Of a DNA stretch of 64,000 nucleotides, positions 11,401-21,821 are shown in pieces. Position numbers and translations under genes: made by a program. This DNA comes from Hydractinia symbiolongicarpus (taxonomy: Eukaryota; Cnidaria; Hydrozoa; Anthoathecata; Hydractiniidae): positions 29,998,001-30,062,000 of the forward strand of contig NC_079882.1 in the NCBI RefSeq assembly GCF_029227915.1. The letters are read 5' to 3'. Within the stretch, counting starts at the first letter, position 1. Each line of letters begins with the position of its first letter. Under the pieces are notes generated by a model. That model made no database searches. It had not been told where the DNA came from and saw only the letters and a program-made list of their open reading frames with translations.

Positions 11401-11731
11401 AATGACTTATGTATCTATTTTTTCTGAGTGCAACATTACTACTTATATATGTCCACAGGTCAAAATCATTTAGATGCATTCCAAGGTTAATATCTTCAAG
11501 AAAGAGCACTAAAAATTGTTTATACTACAAATCATCAAGTAAAATAATGCAATATATTACTAAATCTTCAAGTAAAATAATGCAGGATAGCTAAAAAGGG
11601 TTACATACCTTACAATGTGTTGATGTTGCATCTTTCCAATGAAGGAACATTGATATTAAAATGCATGCCATAATCGAACATAGTGGCAATGAAACAGCAA
11701 AATACACAAGTGATGAAAACTTTACTTTCAT
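8406..11731 (-). CDS. PGAP2: PGAP2-like protein (GPI-anchor lipid remodelling), five exons
   Basis: The exons on the - strand are 11731-11609, 10591-10342, 9911-9805, 8764-8656 and 8548-8406. All introns are GT-AG (donors GTATGT, GTTAGT, GTCAGT, GTATCT). Phases 0, 1, 0 and 1 agree and give 243 residues, close to the usual family length. Family-typical stretches are THC before exon 2, PSISAAVGS at about 47-55, ERYIWR at 59-64, TYVSS at about 117-121, HNAYCETG at 189-196 and FEYLTVFTN near 204-212. Several hydrophobic segments fit a multipass membrane protein. PGAP2 acts in the Golgi in fatty-acid remodelling of GPI-anchored proteins, in the Frag1/DRAM/Sfk1 family. The start is the first in-frame ATG after an upstream TGA; a non-coding or short upstream exon is possible. 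A MITE sits in intron 3. Confidence 0.88.
8817..9329. mobile_element. pogo/Tigger-like MITE in PGAP2 intron 3
   Basis: A 513-bp element begins CAGTAAACGTCCGTTGATTCGAA-like and ends in the inverted counterpart, TTCGAATTAACGGACG then CTACTG. It is flanked by TA on both sides (8815-8816 and 9330-9331), the target duplication of Tc1/mariner-pogo elements. Repeated TTCGAAC-type motifs follow each end. There is no coding capacity. It lies 52 bases upstream of the exon 4 acceptor of the PGAP2-like gene. Confidence 0.85.
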
Positions 11732-12159
11732 TTCTTTTATTTGTATCGTACGTTCATTACTTTGTCATAACCTGTATTGAGTTCATAAAGTTACCAAAAC
11801 AGAAACCTGGCATTACCAAAGAACATTATTGATGCAACACAGACATACACAAATATATATTGGCTATTTGATGGGAAAGTAGGGGATTATTAATATTCTG
11901 TTGAGTGGAAGGGTAACTTATTATTATTTTACAAAATGGCTAAGTTGGGTGAATCAATCATTAAGAACAGTGTCAGCCAACATAAATGGCAGAGGTGTTT
12001 ATTAATGGTATGACATTTATTCTTGTATTATAATGTTTCCCTAAACATAACTTGACAGAAATCATAATGACAGATATACTTTGAATTATTCCATGAACAC
12101 ACTTTTTATGACTTTGATTGTGCAGAATTCCTAAAAAGCCACATTTGGTACAATTTACT
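11732..12159. other. Region upstream of the PGAP2-like start
   Basis: The promoter and 5' leader of the - strand PGAP2-like gene should lie here. No core promoter element is convincing and no other gene is visible. Confidence 0.45.
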
Positions 12160-12410
12160 TGTGATAATAGCTTCTGTGGTGCTGCGGTTTTAATTACAAC
12201 TCTTGTGACTTGTGCTATAGACCAGGGTTCGATCTCCCTTGGCAGGAAATAGCCCCATGTTAACCCCAGCTATGTGAGGGAAATGTGGGTGAGGAAAATG
12301 TAGGAGATGGCACACTGTGTGGGCCGTTGTATGTGGCAGGCCTGGGAGTTGCCTGGCATAGCACAGATCCTAGAGTATTAAATGCTCATAAAGAGCATTT
12401 ATTATTCTAG
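12160..12410 (+). mobile_element. tRNA-derived SINE
   Basis: A degenerate A box (TAGCTTCTGTGG, 12168-12179) is followed 46 bases later by a good B box (GGTTCGATCTCC, 12226-12237), the internal RNA polymerase III promoter spacing of a tRNA. A GC-richer, unrelated body follows (AGCCCCATGTTAACCCC, GGCAGGCCTGGGAGTTGCC). The tail near 12,380-12,410 contains an AATGCTC...GAGCATT inverted repeat. The composition differs from the AT-rich surroundings. No cloverleaf survives, so it is not a working tRNA gene. Confidence 0.6.
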
Positions 12411-12561
12411 GCCATGGCCCATCACCTCAGAGAAACACGCCTTGTTTTTTAGGGAAAACATTTATAGGAATAGATCTCTTTTCAACAAATCCTAGCATCA
12501 TCCAGCCACACAAATGCCAGAGCCAAAGAGCTTACTGCTGAAAAGTAAACAAATGCAGTCA
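12411..12561. other. Spacer between SINE and pogo-like end
   Basis: No feature recognised. Confidence 0.5.
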
Positions 12562-12640
12562 AACCTGTCTATAACGACCACTTAAGGGAACAAATTTTTC
12601 AGCCGTTTAAGACAGGTGGCTGAGAGAGAACCTGGCTAAT
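12562..12640 (+). mobile_element. Terminus of a pogo/Tigger-like transposon (left-type end)
   Basis: CAGTCAAACCTGTCTATAAC, then GACCACTTAAGGGA, then a partly complementary AGACAGGT, is the arrangement of Tigger/pogo-family ends. A matching inverted end lies at 16,890-17,029. Whether the two belong to one 4.5-kb insertion is unclear. Confidence 0.5.
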
Positions 12641-13285
12641 GGTCATTTCCAGTTTTGGCAGGTTTTCGATGTTACAGCTGTTGGGACTTGGCAAACAAAG
12701 ATAAATGGGTTAGGGTGAAATTACAGGTCTAAAGATGCAATTGATGACTTGCCAATTTTCACAAAGGTTAAAAAGTTTGCGGTTTTTTGCACAGGCGAAA
12801 GCATTTCTGTAGGTAGAAAATATAAACAACAGACCACTGTAATCAAAGAAATCCATCCAAAAAAAGAAATATTCACTTAAAGTTAGTGATATTTTTAAGA
12901 AGAATTAGAAGAACATAGTTAAGATTTAATTCCAGTTCCTCTTGGATCTTATGCTACCTCAATGATTCTTTAAACTTTATTGATAGCCATTTTAGCCTGT
13001 GTGAGTCCTGCTTTTTTACCTACCCAAAAGTGCGCGCATGCCCATTGTTCCTAAAAAGAAATCAAAACAACTACGTCATACGGAAAGTGGTCTATAAAGT
13101 GCACTTGTTTCTTTTCACTGGCACCCTTAGAAAACATGCGTTTTCTCTACCCATATTATGTTTTGATTGCCATCATACAATTACATAAGTGTAAAAGCTT
13201 GTAGTAGGAACATGGGGGGTCACTCCAGTTTTAACAAATGAATATTACATCAGGCCTGGAAATTTGTGGAGTCTAGGGAAACGAT

Positions 13286-13390
13286 CCATCGTTACCGTGA
13301 TTTGAAGCTGACGGAAACGATGAAAACATTTTTTCGTTTCCGCAAAGTAGACCTTGCAGAAACGATACGTTAACGACGGTAACGATTAGC
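13286..13390. repeat. Interrupted palindrome around GGTAACGAT / GGAAACGA
   Basis: ATCGTTACCGT at the left recurs inverted as ACGGTAACGAT at the right. Inside lies a second inverted pair, GGAAACGA and TCGTTTCC. A further GGAAACGAAACGAT stretch occurs at about 13,575. It is probably a small non-autonomous element; the limits are uncertain. Confidence 0.4.
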
Positions 13391-13905
13391 TTTAAACCGA
13401 TAAATAAGTGGAGAACCATTTCATAATCCCCCTAGTTAGTGACAAGACCTACTCCATATAGTAAAATATTATAATATAAATATATATATATTATAATATA
13501 AAATTATTATAACTTGAAATATTGTCCAAGGGAAACAATTTATTGTTACCATCTTTATTGATTCGCGGAAACGTCATGGAAACGAAACGATAGTTTTTTG
13601 TAATTTGTTATTTTCTCAGCAAAAAAACTCTTACTTACTTACTTTGCATTGTTTTGTCTATGTATTAGATCACTAGCACCATTAGATAATGTGTTATCTC
13701 TACCTATTTTGTTTTACAGAGCACCACCAAACAATTGCAATCTTTTGTAAAAGCTTGTAGTAGAGAAGAAACACATCAATGCTTTACATTTTATTACCAT
13801 TATCTATCTGTGACTACCCTAACGCCACGCAAACAATAGGATAGAATAATGTTTTATTTATTTTTATCCTGCCGCAAATCCCTACCATATCAGGGTTTAT
13901 CATTC

Positions 13906-14132
13906 TCAGTTTAACGTCCGTTTTCCATGCTAGCATGGGTTGGACGGGGTATATTAATGACCCTCTTCCAATCTGATCTAGACTGTGTTAGATCTAAACT
14001 CAACTTCCTCTGTATCAAGTCTGTCCTTATAACCTCCTGCCAAGTCTTTCTCGGTCTGCCTCTGGGCTTTGCCCCAGGAACTATCAAGTCTCTACACTTT
14101 CTTACCCAATTATCCCCCTCCATTCTTTCCAA
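13906..14132 (-). pseudogene. LINE 3'-end fragment (C-terminus of pol)
   Basis: A 73-residue - strand frame reads NWVRKCRDLIVPGAKPRGRP, then RKTWQEV...DWKRVIN, the C-terminal motif set of non-LTR retrotransposon polymerases downstream of RT. It is nearly identical over its length to the copy at 18,050-18,269 on the + strand and ends at the same 3' palindrome (CCATGCTAGCATGG). Only this short 3' piece is present, as expected for 5' truncation. Confidence 0.8.
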
Positions 14133-14254
14133 GTTCGAATTAGAAAAGTAAAGTCGGTGCGCAAAAATGTCGGCACTCTGTAATGAATTAAACCACTATC
14201 TAGATGTTGCCTGGGAACACCGTATAGATCAATTACCATTGGCTTGTTAGCTAT

Positions 14255-14525
14255 TTGATTTTCGTTCTTAAAATTTAACTTGCGATGTAACAAAGCTTTT
14301 CTATCGTCGTTCTTCATTCTTAAATTTTTAAAACGCGATCTAAAAAACCATTTCTATTGCTGCTTTTCGTTCTTAAACTTTTAAAATGTGATCTAAAAAA
14401 GCATTTCTATTGCTGCTTTTCGTTCTTAAACTTTTAAAATGCGATATAACGAAGCTTTTCTATCAGCGTTTTTCGTTCTTAAATTTTTAAAATGCGGTCT
14501 GAAAAAGCATTTCTATCGCCACTTA
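14255..14525. repeat. 53-bp tandem repeat, about five copies
   Basis: The unit CGTTCTTAAACTTTTAAAAT plus a GCGATCTAAAAAAGCATTTC-type remainder repeats at 14263, 14315, 14368, 14421 and 14474, a spacing of 52-53 bases. Copies differ by a few bases. No protein is encoded. Confidence 0.85.
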
Positions 14526-14877
14526 AAATAATTGATTTGCAACTTTACCATTTTCTTCGCAAAATGATTCGCACAAAAGGCATTTCTATTCGCAAATTGC
14601 GAACTGCTAATTTGAACCCTGCATATATATACATATTGATCTTCAGGCCTATCAATAAGAAAATAACACCGGAGCAATAAATCACTCCCCCACGGTTACA
14701 ATAATTTAAACTGGGCAAGCAATCTGAATAAATAAAATAATTTTATAAACGCATATTTTATCACTAAGTCTTTTTTATTTTATCTTTTTTTTATATATTT
14801 TGGTTCTTTTTTACTGTATACATATAAATAAAAAGAAAGAACATTCTTTTCACATCTTCCTGACAAACAAAATTCCG

Positions 14878-15456
14878 TCATCTAAGTACATAGTATTCCG
14901 TATGCCTTGTTTTCTCCATTTTTTCGCTAGATGCGCTGGCTAAGGCAAAAGGTAAAACTTTAAATTGAAAAAATCTTGTTGTGCCATTTTTATATGTCCA
15001 TGCAAATTCCAAATATTTTTTGTCTTCATCATGAATAGAAACATGGTGATAACCACTTTTTAAATTAAAAGTAGTAAAATAGTATTCCTTTTCCAGATGC
15101 TGTCTAGCAATTTTTAGATCCTCATATTTGAACTTTGGAAAATTTAGATATTCGTTGACATGCCTCAAATCTATGACTAATCTCAACTTTTTTCCTTCAG
15201 CAACTGTCAAAGGATTGCAGCAAAATGGCATACTTTTCACCTCTGAGATGCAACCTTGTTGTAGAAGCTCGTTTATGCTGGCCTTAACGAAATCACTGTG
15301 TAGAAAGAAGGGATTTGTCTTGAAGAAAAAGGTAATTTATATATCCATGTTTAACCATGCTTAAAACGAAAGGTGATGCTTCAAAGTCACTTCGCCAGAA
15401 TTCGTAATATTTCGATAGTTTTTCGACAACGCTTTCTGTAGTCTCGTGATGCTCCA
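14878..15456 (-). pseudogene. DIRS-like reverse transcriptase fragment
   Basis: The 120-residue frame 14878-15240 holds the start of an RT domain: NPLTVAEGKKLRLVIDLRHV, KFKYEDL, FNLKSGYHHVSIHDEDKKYL and FKVLPFALASA. This is the form seen in DIRS/tyrosine-recombinase retroelements (motifs before the YxDD catalytic box). Two other - strand frames continue it upstream to about 15,456 (ETTESVVEKLSKYYEFWRSD, then DFVKASINELLQQGCISEV), so at least two frameshifts separate them. The catalytic box, RNase H, methyltransferase and recombinase regions are absent; homology stops near 14,920. Dead. Confidence 0.75.
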
Positions 15457-15562
15457 AAATTATCCCTAATAAAAAAGTCGATTTGCCCGATTTGGACTAT
15501 ACCTATCTAAATTTCAACGCATATTTAAGCCACAAAAATTACAAAAAACAAAAAATTATTAG

Positions 15563-16239
15563 TTAACTTTTATATGTCCTGGTTAAAGACGCAGGATGTC
15601 TGAAGGAACTTGAACTGTTCGGATTTCTGTTGAATGGGCATTGCAAATAGAAATGTCCTATCCTACCACAACCCCAACAACTCTGCTCAGAATAACCTAG
15701 GTAAATTCTCTTACAAGGATGATGCGCATTAGACTTATCAAAGCCTCTCCTATCACTTCTGGATTTCTTTCTCTTTTCTATTTTTGCGTTGGCTGATCTT
15801 ATTGCCCTGCTTATTCTTTTCTCGTCTTCAGAATCTGAGGCCATATCATCGCTTAAGTACTCATTAGCTATAGCCCAGATTTCTCTATCAGCCAGTCTGA
15901 TCAATTTCACACGTTTGTGTATTAACTTTTTACCTTTTTCTAGGTGTTCTTGGGGCAATTCGAGGTTCTTGTTTAAAACTCCTTCCTCAATCTTAGTAAG
16001 TGTAGAATTTAGTTTGCGAAAAAAATCGAATTGTGATCTGTTGCCTTTTTTTTTAGGTCCACAGCACAGGTCTTCAGCTCTATTTCATCGTGGAGGGCTT
16101 CATTGTCTTTCTTCTGTTTGTCGAAGAAATTGCTGGCAATCTTCTCAACTACTTTGGAAGCAGCCATCAGTGTTTGGTTCTAGTACTTTGAAAGGGCATT
16201 GTCAACAATGCTTTGAATCTTAGTTTCAACATCATCCAT
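15563..16239 (-). pseudogene. DIRS-like Gag with CCHC zinc knuckle, broken
   Basis: The frame starts at an ATG (16239) with MDDVETKIQSIVDNALSKY, meets a stop, resumes with a coiled-coil-like stretch (AASKVVEKIASNFFDKQKKD), shifts frame near 16,050, and becomes the open 131-residue frame 15958-15563. That part has a basic linker and the knuckle CWGCGRIGHFYLQC (CX2CX4HX4C) near its end. Position just before the RT and on the same strand supports Gag of the same element. It would have packaged element RNA. Confidence 0.7.
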
Positions 16240-16889
16240 TTTCACAACAAGTTAACAATAACAATTTGTTGCGAGAGAGAAAGAACAGTATTTAATTGTT
16301 GAATATATATTAAATGCGCTCTAAACAGCACATGCGCGTAATTCATGCACTACTAATTGCAGTGCAGAATCCGAAAAGATTCACTATACACTATGCACAA
16401 CGTCATCATCATGTCATGTGAAGTGAAGACAGCTTTTAAAAAACCTGATTGGTCTAAAATTTAGTGAAACTGAAAGTGGAAAAGAAGTGATCTGTCAATA
16501 AATTAATTAACACTTGCACATAATAAGAAAAATTGAAGTACTTTTAAACATTAAATCTGAAAAATTCTGAAAAAAACTATTTTGAATTATTTTGGTCAAC
16601 GTGTGGTGGCAAATTAGATAAACATATATTTATTCTTTTATAATAAATATAGCGCACTGGGCAAAGTAAATAAAGTTTTGATAAAACTTTCATGCAACGA
16701 GAAGGGCTTATTAGAAACAAATAATGCAATAATTTAGCATAAGTAACAAGTGAGTTGCTTCATTAAACATTGTGCAAAAGTTCCTAACAATAATTTACCA
16801 CAAAACCAAAAAGGACGAATTTTAGCAGGGAGGAATCTTATTTGTAGCTGTTATATACAGGTTGCGATGGATCAAGAGAGTCAAATTTT

Positions 16890-17029
16890 GTGGCCCTTGG
16901 GCATGTTAGGGAGTTGGTCATTATAGGTAGGTTTAACTACTACTAAAATCAGAGAGTTGCACTTTAAAGTGATTGTTAAGCAGGTGATCATTATAGAGAT
17001 GTAGTCATTAACACAGGTTTGACTAACAC
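16890..17029 (-). mobile_element. Terminus of a pogo/Tigger-like transposon (right-type end)
   Basis: On the - strand the sequence reads GTCAAACCTGTGTTAATGAC and continues CTATAATGATCACC and, about 90 bases on, a second AAACCTACCTATAATGACC. These match the CAAACCTGTCTATAACGACC end at 12562. It faces that end as an inverted repeat. The last CAG is degenerate. Confidence 0.5.
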
Positions 17030-17294
17030 ATCATGCAGGAATTCATCTATTCTCTGTCTATTATCTCCAGGGGAGTCCATGGCTTAGATAGAGAGTCCTG
17101 AATTAATTAAACTACACTTAAACCTGCACTATGACGAGGGTGCTGACTCACAGGAAACGCCGAAAAAAACCATAGGGGCTGTCGAACGACTTCCGGCGTT
17201 TTAAAAACTTTAAATTTCGGCCGAAGAAATCCAAATCAACCCAAAACAACATTTTTTTCAACATTTATTTCCATGTATAACTTATTCTTTTATT

Positions 17295-18276
17295 TATTCG
17301 ATAAATATAAGGTTCTCATAGCAGAGTCGATGGAAGAATTAGTTGAAAAGTTTGCGAAGTGGAAGAAAGGACTAGAAGAGAAAGGGCTAAAGGTAAACAC
17401 AGCAAGTCTAAAGTCATGATTAGTAGCATTGCAGCCAAGTGTGACCTTGTAGTTGGAAAGTGGCCTTGTGGAGTTTTCAGGAAAGGGGTTGGTAGTAACT
17501 CAATTTTTTGTCAGACTTGCAAGCATTGGATACATAAGAAGTGCAGTAGTATTAGTGGAAGGTTAAGAGCTGACATTCAGGTTGGATGCAAGCGTTGCAA
17601 AGGTGAGATTATAGAGAATGAAGTATTTCCAGCTTTAATGATGTACAACAGTGGCTCATTACAGATAGTCGAGAACTTCAGTTACTTAGGTGATATGTTG
17701 GGCAGTGAAGGGGGTGTTGGAAGAAGTGTTACTTGCAGGATAGGTTCTGCTTGAAAAAAGTTCAGAGAGTTACTTCCTTTGTTGACTATAGCAGAGTCCT
17801 GTCAATTGGGATAAAAGGTAGGTTGTATGAGGCCTGTGTAAGAAGTGTTATGTTGTACAGTAGTGGGACATGAGCAGTGAAGCAGGAAGATCTTGACCGT
17901 TTAGAAAGGAATGATATGAGAATGGTTAGGTGGATGTGTAACGCCAGTCTGAGAGACAGAAAGAGTTCAGATGAGCTAAGAAGCAGGCTAAGTCTCCGTA
18001 GAATTAAAGATGTTATCCAGATAAGAAGATTGAATTGGCTGGGCCACTTGGAAAGAATGGAGGAGGATAATTGGGTAAGAAAGTGTAGAGACTTGATAGT
18101 TCCTGGGGCAAAGCCCAGAGGCAGACTTAGAAAGACTTGGCAGGAGGTTATAAGGACAGACTTGATACAGAGGAAGTTGAGTTTAGATCTAACACAGTCT
18201 AGATCAGATTGGAAGAGGGTCATTAATATACCCCGTCCAACCCATGCTAGCATGGAAAACGGACGTTAAGACGAGA

Positions 18277-18310
<34 letters not shown>
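17295..18310 (+). pseudogene. 5'-truncated LINE (RT thumb, PHD-like finger, C-terminal domain)
   Basis: The + strand reads through three frames. First comes KVLIAESMEELVEKFAKWKK, an RT palm-end/thumb motif, up to a one-base shift near 17,403. Then frame 17359-17754 has KSKVM, a PHD-like Cys/His cluster (WPCGVF..., FCQTCKHWIHKKC, CKRC) and FSYLGDMLGSEGG. After several breaks, frame 17877-18269 has VRWMCNASLRDRKSSDELR, LNWLGHLERM and the GRLRKTWQEV end. The order fits the C-terminal half of a non-LTR retrotransposon pol. The 3' end is a palindrome and a (GAT)n tail. Endonuclease and the RT catalytic core are absent. Confidence 0.8.
18278..18310 (+). repeat. (GAT)n tail of the LINE
   Basis: About eleven uninterrupted GAT units directly after the LINE 3' end; a simple-repeat tail in place of poly(A). 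Confidence 0.9.
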
Positions 18311-18311
<1 letters not shown>

Positions 18312-18542
18312 ATAGCTGAAATAAAATCCCACGAAAAAATAAACTGTAAGTACGACGACAAAATAGCACCTACCTTCTTGAAAAAATTTAAATGAGAACA
18401 ATGAGCTCGCCAGCATTGCATTTCGGGCGTTTTTGGATAGGTTCAGGCTTTTCCAGGTAGTTACAGACGAAAACCCTAAGAAAACCCCCCAAAAACGCCT
18501 TATACATATATATATGGCGTAGTCGGCACCCTCGTGCTATGG

Positions 18543-20011
18543 GGTAACATTCACTAGGCTATGTTGAATCGCCATCACAAATGGATTAGGATCAACCTGG
18601 TGTTCACAATCTATATAGTAACTAGAAGTAACTAGCTAGTAACTAGAACAAGCTAGCTTTATTAGATTAGAAATAATAACTGAGAAAAAATGAGATTCTA
18701 TAGAAGATATGGACGTAGCACAAAGCACAGAAAGGGTAATTTAAAAAAAAATCCTAAAGTACGGTACAATTTTTAAGAAGTATATAAATGCTAAAAGAGA
18801 GCCACAGAGACTCGTTGTTAACGTAATTGTGCTCCCGTCACCATGATCTTGAACTTGTCAATAAATGGAGAACAGAATTGTAATTTTCTGAATACTTGAT
18901 CATGGCTGCAGTATATATACAGCCGAAAGCTAGTAGAAAACATGGACATATATCTAACTCGCACCATTGTTTAGTTGCTTAGGAAAAAACGTTCCAACAA
19001 TTGTTTAATTGTTTAAATTTATATTATATATGGTTTGAATTTTTTTATTTTGAAATCATTTATCGTTTAAACCTCCGAACATAAGCCTCAGAGTATAAGC
19101 ACCTCCCTTATTTATTTCATCACTAAAATCTACTATGTATAACCCCCTCTGTTTATAGCTAGCTAAGGCCATTGCAGAAAAAACATTGATGTGATATTAA
19201 AACACGTCCAAATAGAAGTGATTTTTCAGAGCAGAAACAATCACAATTTTTTGCCTCACTTCACTTCACTCCACGCTTTTCTTATGTTCTAGTTCTGAGT
19301 GCTGAGGTTTGTTTTTGTTGTGGACAAAAAATGGCGCAGGGTGGCAACAAATTTTTTATTTTAGAGTCCATAATTCCGTTTTTAGGCCAAAATTGGTTCA
19401 AAAATACTCTCCGTTTTCGGTAAAAGTTAAAGCTTACGGCGTTCTTCAAAACAACTTTATTCCAGCCAATTCATAACATGTTTAGAATATAGAAAAACAT
19501 TATTATTAAGCATAAAATGCTTAAATGAATAACATAAATGCTAACGATGGTAGAATAAATAAAAAATTATTACTAAATATATCGCCTGCGAGGATAGTAT
19601 TTGTTTCCAACTCGTAATTAACTATGTCCAAATGGGTAATTGTAACGTCACGGATTTAAACTTCGTAAGTTGTACTTAATAGGTAAGTAAGATATAATTA
19701 ATAAAGAAAAAACATTCCTTTCTACTAAAAATGTTGTTTTTGAAAGAAGGGCTAAGTGTTTTGAAACGAAAAAGCAAATGCGATATATCTTGTGTCATCA
19801 CGAGATTCAACACAGACCAGATTGTCACGCACAGAAAGTGAAGAAAATTTAATTTAAAGACTGCCAACCTAAACTAAGTAAAAAAATTATTTCTCCCCTC
19901 AGCATAATTTTCCGCTGGAAACGAGCAGACACCGTTGGTTAATCTAGGAAAAAAGATCCGCTCTTCCTTTTATCACATCAACTTGTTTTAAGAAAAAGTC
20001 GAAAACTTAAA
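18543..20011. other. Intergenic stretch
   Basis: No gene could be supported. Local direct repeats of AGTAACTAG lie at 18,617-18,647. Short open frames show no recognisable protein. Confidence 0.45.
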
Positions 20012-20840
20012 ATGAATTGTTCTGTTTGGGGTTGTGAGTGACAACTCCATCCAAGAAGAAGACACCCCACTTAATCTTTTTTAATATCCCCCAAAAGACA
20101 ACACAATAGCAAACGCGTGGATTGTACGACTGCAAAGAGTAATTCTTGTATTTGCATAATATATCAGATTTTAGGTGTAAAAAAAAGATTCCCTAAAAAT
20201 TAGTTGAAGGCTAAATGCCCATGAAATACAAAGATAAGAAAAAATGAAGAAACGCCGACTACGCGTGTTAAACTGGAAAGAAAGAAGGTATGTAGTAGTT
20301 TTATACTAACCATATAGCTTTTTTGTCATGAGTCGCGAAACCACTGTTTCAGGTTGTTCGCGAACTTTTATCTGTCGTTTGTGAATTAGAAAATGTGGAA
20401 ATATATCTGGAGTTATTGAGAATAATATCTCGATGCAAGCTGATGCGACAGATAAAAGTATGCAAACGTTGAAATCCGTTATTACAAATACCCAACTTGC
20501 TGGCAGTTAGTAGCACTTGATCACAACAACAACATAAATTGCGATCAAGTGTGTACTTTCATTTCTATTTTTGTCTTTCTGCTCAGTTCTCTAAAAAGTT
20601 ATTAATACGTCCTTTTACTTTTAGGTCAAGAAGAAAACTAAGGAAGGTGAATACGTCCCTCGTTATAAAACTTCTTCTTCGCGCTACTCGAAAAAGATTT
20701 GTTGCAGTAAAAGTGAAAAAGTATAAATGTTATGAATTTTTCCGGAGCATCGCTATTGCATCGTATTATCGAGCTGTTGGCAAAAATGTAGTAGAGGAAT
20801 GGCGAGAGAAAGTAGAAAATGAAAGGAATTCTTAGCACCA
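20012..20840 (+). pseudogene. THAP-like zinc-finger remnant with possible downstream exons
   Basis: From the ATG at 20012 the first residues MNCSVWGCE resemble the start of a THAP (C2CH) finger. After an in-frame TGA and a TAA, another frame gives NAWIVRLQRV, where THAP domains carry a conserved Trp-Ile-x-Arg. A segment near 20,240 ends in AAG|GTATGT. Acceptor-like TTTCAG (20,351) and CTTTTAG (20,624) precede open stretches, the last being VKKKTKEGEYVPRYKTSSSR. This could be a decayed THAP transposase/host gene or chance. No complete gene model works because of the stops. Confidence 0.3.
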
Positions 20841-21095
20841 ACAGAACGACCTGAGAGGAGTGACATTATAGAACGCTCCTTAAAGTATTCGCGAATGTAA
20901 ATATAGTTATGCATGTACACATTCGTTATAGTAATATGTTTTATCTGTCTTACATTCCCACTAATGCCGTCCAAAGATTTTACTTCGTTAGGACGATAGA
21001 AAGAAAATGATCGTGCTCCGTTATGCACTGTTTATCTAAGATTGTAACAATAAATATTATACCTGTGGAAAATTTATCATTTCTTGAACATGATA

Positions 21096-21155
21096 GTTTA
21101 GTAGGCGACGTTTCGGGAGATCCTTCTCCCATCATCGGGCAAGTAAAATGATGTT
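21096..21155 (-). ncRNA. Hammerhead-ribozyme-like motif in the Penelope terminal repeat (left)
   Basis: On the - strand CCGATGA is followed by a GGGAG-loop-CTCCC hairpin, then GAAAC and GTC. Penelope terminal repeats are known to carry hammerhead ribozymes with CUGAUGA - stem II - GAAA in this order. Here the conserved U of CUGAUGA reads C, which would be expected to impair cleavage, and a proper stem III is not evident. Candidate relic only. Confidence 0.35.
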
Positions 21156-21273
21156 AAGCATGTATTTATATAATTGCGGAGAATCGAAATTCATAAAATT
21201 TACCCAATCAGAAAAGAGCTGATAATTACAGTTAAATACGGTAATTAACATTTTCGGACCTAGATGTAGGTAA

Positions 21274-21640
21274 CTACTTCTTCTGTAGGGCTGGTAACCA
21301 AATCTCAGGAAGTTGATACGAGATGTTTTTTATGTGTTTGTTACGTGCTACACTGTTGATGGTTTCTTTAATCTTCCTGGCCGTTGTTCTGGATTCTCTG
21401 TCAATGATCTTCTTCTCATCCCAATTAAACTGATGACTTCTGCTCCAGCTGTGGTCCGCAATTTCGTTTTTCTTCACATCTCCGTTTCTCACTGCGCGCA
21501 TGTGTTCTTGTACTCGTTGCTTAAACTTTCTTTTTGTTTTGCCTATATGCACTGCATCACAATCTTTACACGGGATTTCGTAAACAACATTGCTTTGTTC
21601 TTCCAGGTTTATTTTGTCTTTTGGTTAAGACAAAGTGCTT
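21274..21640 (-). pseudogene. GIY-YIG endonuclease domain of the Penelope-like element
   Basis: One open - strand frame reads NVVYEIPCKDCDAVHIGKTK and continues RKFKQRVQEHMRAVRNGD, EIADHSW, then IDRESRTTARKIKE. These are the GIY-YIG core (VVYEIPC...VHIG), the Arg-containing helix and the catalytic Glu region of Penelope endonucleases, which nick the target DNA. The stop at 21274 looks like the natural C-terminus. It is separated from the RT part by frame breaks. Confidence 0.75.
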
Positions 21641-21821
21641 CTTAGGGTGTCTTTAGAGTTAAGAATGAAATTTGATCATGCGATGCCTTAAAACTCGACG
21701 AATAATCTCGCTGGTACCTGGTACGAAGGGTAGGAATGCTGATGCGATAAATTCCTCTGATGTTTCCTTGTTGTCTCCGTTGCATCTTCTCTTCATTTTA
21801 TTTTCTACTCGCGTGATGACT

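Larger units (their letters stand above)
14878..16400 (-). mobile_element. Truncated DIRS-like retrotransposon
   Basis: Gag and the first part of RT lie in the order and orientation of one element. The 3' two-thirds (RT catalytic core onward) is missing. About 160 bases upstream of the Gag ATG are probably its leader; terminal repeats were not identified, so the outer limit is approximate. Confidence 0.65.
17127..18542. mobile_element. Terminal-inverted-repeat element interrupted by a LINE
   Basis: The left end (CTATGACGAGGGTGCTGAC, 17129-17147) is repeated inverted at 18522-18541 (GTCGGCACCCTCGTGCTATG). Subterminal GGCGTTTT-type stretches follow inside both ends (near 17,193 and 18,427). 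The original element seems short and non-coding; its central part is replaced by the LINE insertion at about 17,290-18,310. The superfamily is not recognised. Confidence 0.6.

Noticed and set aside
12168-12240. A functional tRNA gene
   Set aside because: A and B boxes are present but no cloverleaf or acceptor stem can be formed; SINE instead.
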